Shown: positions 28,866 to 30,144 of the stretch, piece by piece
Numbering within the stretch: position 1 is the first letter of the stretch
Layout: the number at the start of each line of letters is the position of its first letter
Source: Ectocarpus siliculosus
Lineage: Eukaryota > Sar > Phaeophyceae > Ectocarpales > Ectocarpaceae
NCBI GenBank assembly: GCA_000310025.1
Contig: FN649755.1
Location: 433,340 to 463,483 of the forward strand
Direction: 5' to 3'
Length of the DNA stretch: 30,144 nucleotides
Made by a program: the position numbers and the translations under genes
The notes under the pieces: model-generated
Told to the model about the DNA's origin: nothing
Databases searched by the model: none
The model's input: only the letters and a program-made list of their open reading frames with translations

Positions 28866-30144
28866 CGTGTTCCGGGCGATTCCGATTGCAAGTTGTCAGC
28901 GATTCTCCTCTTCACTTCCATCTCGTTATGCCATCTGACTAGCCTATTCTCCACGCCCGCTACATGCCTCGCCTGAAAACACCAACCCCCAACCGTCTGC
29001 AAAGCTCCCGTCATCATCATCAATGCCCCTACCCTCGCCTTCTTCTTCCCCCCCCCCACAGGATGCAGCTCACCCTTCATGCGACTCGCCAAATACCTCA
29101 CGGCGCTTCGCGCTTGGTGATGTGAGAGCCTGGTCCGGTGAGAACCCGGCGTGCTCCGTCCTGACTTTGTAGGGATGCGAGGTCAATGGTCTAACGACTA
29201 CGGCATGCACGACTATGAGTACACCCCCCCACACACACTTCTTCACCCACGACACGGCGCTCTCGTTGTCTGCCCTCATCATCACCGCCTCTCCTTCCCG
29301 CTCCGGCCTATCCCCCCTCGAAATTTCTATCACATACGCCGTCATCACCATCGCCATCAGTTCTAGCACGTTTATGCATATAAAATCCCCTTCTCCCTTC
29401 TGCCTCGCCCTGATCGTCCTTCCTTGTACCTCCTCCGGCAACTCGTACCTCCAGAACACCCTCGTTTCCATTCAACCCCCCCCCCAACGCTCTCGTTGAC
29501 GCATCCGAAAACCAGCTCCTCGAAGGAACTTGCTTTGGCAAAGCTGAACGACGCCGCCGTTATCTTGCTGCCCACCTCCCCCGCCCCTTCCCCTAGATAC
29601 CACCGCCACCACCCCGCCTCTGCCCTAAACTCCCATGTCAGCTTCACTACCTTGCGTGCTTGCGCCTTCTTCCTATGTCTGCACCACGCGTCCCCCCCTT
29701 CGGCCCGTTCCACCCCATTTAGATGCAGCCCGGCAAGCTGCAGAAGCCTGTGTACGAAATAGCGGCCGGCCTGAAAACGAAGGCCACGTGGTGCAGCTTA
29801 CCTGCCAACACCAATACCTCGCGCACGGTAGCCTGCTTCCTGTGCTCTGGTTCTTCCGCTAACCTCTCTCTCAAATCCTGCACCTTCTGTTCCGGTAATG
29901 AAATCGTCCCTGCTTCGGTGTCCACTAACCACCCTAACACCACATGTTTCGTCCTCCAGTCTGTCAGCTTCTTTGCCGGCAGTACTGGCTCCTCCTGCTC
30001 ATCCCTCTCCCCTAATAATACATATGGTGGGTGGACGCAAGCCCCTTTGTCAACTCCAGACACCGCTCCCCCTTGTCTTCCCACTGCACTTCCACACTAT
30101 TCGCATCGCCCACGAAGAACCGCACAAACGCCGGATCATTCTCC
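28736..30144 (-). pseudogene. Reverse transcriptase C-terminus and RNase H of a DIRS/Ngaro-like element
   Basis: The element enters from the right edge; the RT active site lies outside the window. Visible in order: FVRFFVGDANSVEVQWEDKG, then after a shift near 30020 LTDWRTKHVVLGWLVDT and SLPEQKVQDLRERL (the RT region past the palm), GKLHHVAFVFRP, a shift near 29765, and EAGWWRWYLG. RNase H follows with its acidic residues: SWFSDAS, NVLELMAMV and MRADNESAV. The frame is broken at a run of 10 G (29476-29485) and by the 171-bp insertion at 29060-29230. It resumes with GALQTVGGWCFQARHVAGVENRL; the last acidic motif, DGITRW, is found one base out of frame. With at least five breaks it is dead. Confidence 0.85.
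29060..29230. mobile_element. Short C-tract-ended element, copy 2, inside RNase H
   Basis: RNase H reads ...DNESAVSWVKKC up to about 29231 and resumes with GGGKKKARVGAL at about 29055; the 171 bp between are foreign and match 10823-11021. Flanks on the plus strand are CCCCCCCCACA on the left and CACCCCCCCACACACAC on the right, compatible with a duplicated CCCCCCCACA target of about 10 bp. The C-runs make its exact limits uncertain. A splice from GGG|GTGTAC to GAAG|GGTGAG on the minus strand would restore an open frame, so an introner-like role is conceivable but weak. Confidence 0.75.

Larger units (their letters stand above)
28288..30144 (-). mobile_element. Decayed DIRS/Ngaro-like retrotransposon (3' part)
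   Basis: The gene order on the minus strand is RT, RNase H, tyrosine recombinase, with no DDE integrase. This order defines DIRS/Ngaro-type elements rather than LTR or LINE elements. Only the 3' part lies in the window and its own 3' end is cut off, because no terminal or inverted repeats lie between the recombinase and FNIP stub C. Similar elements are known from stramenopiles. The family name is inferred from domain content. Confidence 0.8.

Noticed and set aside
29070-29471. A single 133-codon RNase H protein
   Set aside because: The last 58 codons read through the inserted short element and do not belong to RNase H.

Overview
The window looks like a nuclear contig from a stramenopile alga, most likely a brown alga. 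The reasons are a paralogous set of FNIP-type leucine-rich repeat genes (22-residue units built on FNQPI..V.WP.SLQ.L.FG), eukaryotic splice signals, tRNA-derived SINEs, a DIRS/Ngaro-like retroelement (reverse transcriptase, RNase H, tyrosine recombinase), and a very low gene density. The organism call is inferred from family resemblance, not proven. I see no rRNA, true tRNA, CRISPR array or bacterial-style operon.

Layout. 1-576: about three diverged tandem units of 165-174 bp ending in an 11-bp perfect hairpin; the minus strand stays open across the units. 615-855: one copy of a dispersed repeat whose partner is at 14.4 kb. 2.7 kb: a decayed relative of a MITE. 5161-6412: FNIP gene A, frameshifted. 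9.4-9.7 kb: SINE copy 1. 10.4-11.0 kb: a 68-bp tandem duplication, then a short element ending in C20. 11.4-13.3 kb, minus strand: FNIP gene B, the best-supported gene. 13.3-18.8 kb: mostly unassigned. 18.85-19.16 kb: SINE copy 2. 19.2-21.75 kb: two copies of a long non-coding repeat, the second with an internal array of about 210-bp units. 22.24-22.45 kb: a MITE with terminal inverted repeats of about 50 bp. 23.0-23.8 kb: a candidate three-exon secreted-protein gene beside a G-quadruplex tract. 24.0-27.8 kb: low-confidence frames and micro-repeats. 27.88-28.29 kb, minus strand: the C-terminal stub of a third FNIP gene (C). 28.29 kb to the right edge, minus strand: a decayed DIRS-like element whose recombinase end abuts stub C, and whose RNase H is split by a second copy of the 10.8-kb short element.

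The FNIP copies share coding sequence and 3' flank, so they arose by duplication of whole gene ends. They differ in repeat number (about 5 in A, 9 in B). All three keep a similar short region downstream of the apparent stop, open as a reading frame in A and B, which suggests an unannotated 3' exon. Mobile elements explain much of the rest: one insertion broke the retroelement, and the retroelement now borders the truncated FNIP gene.
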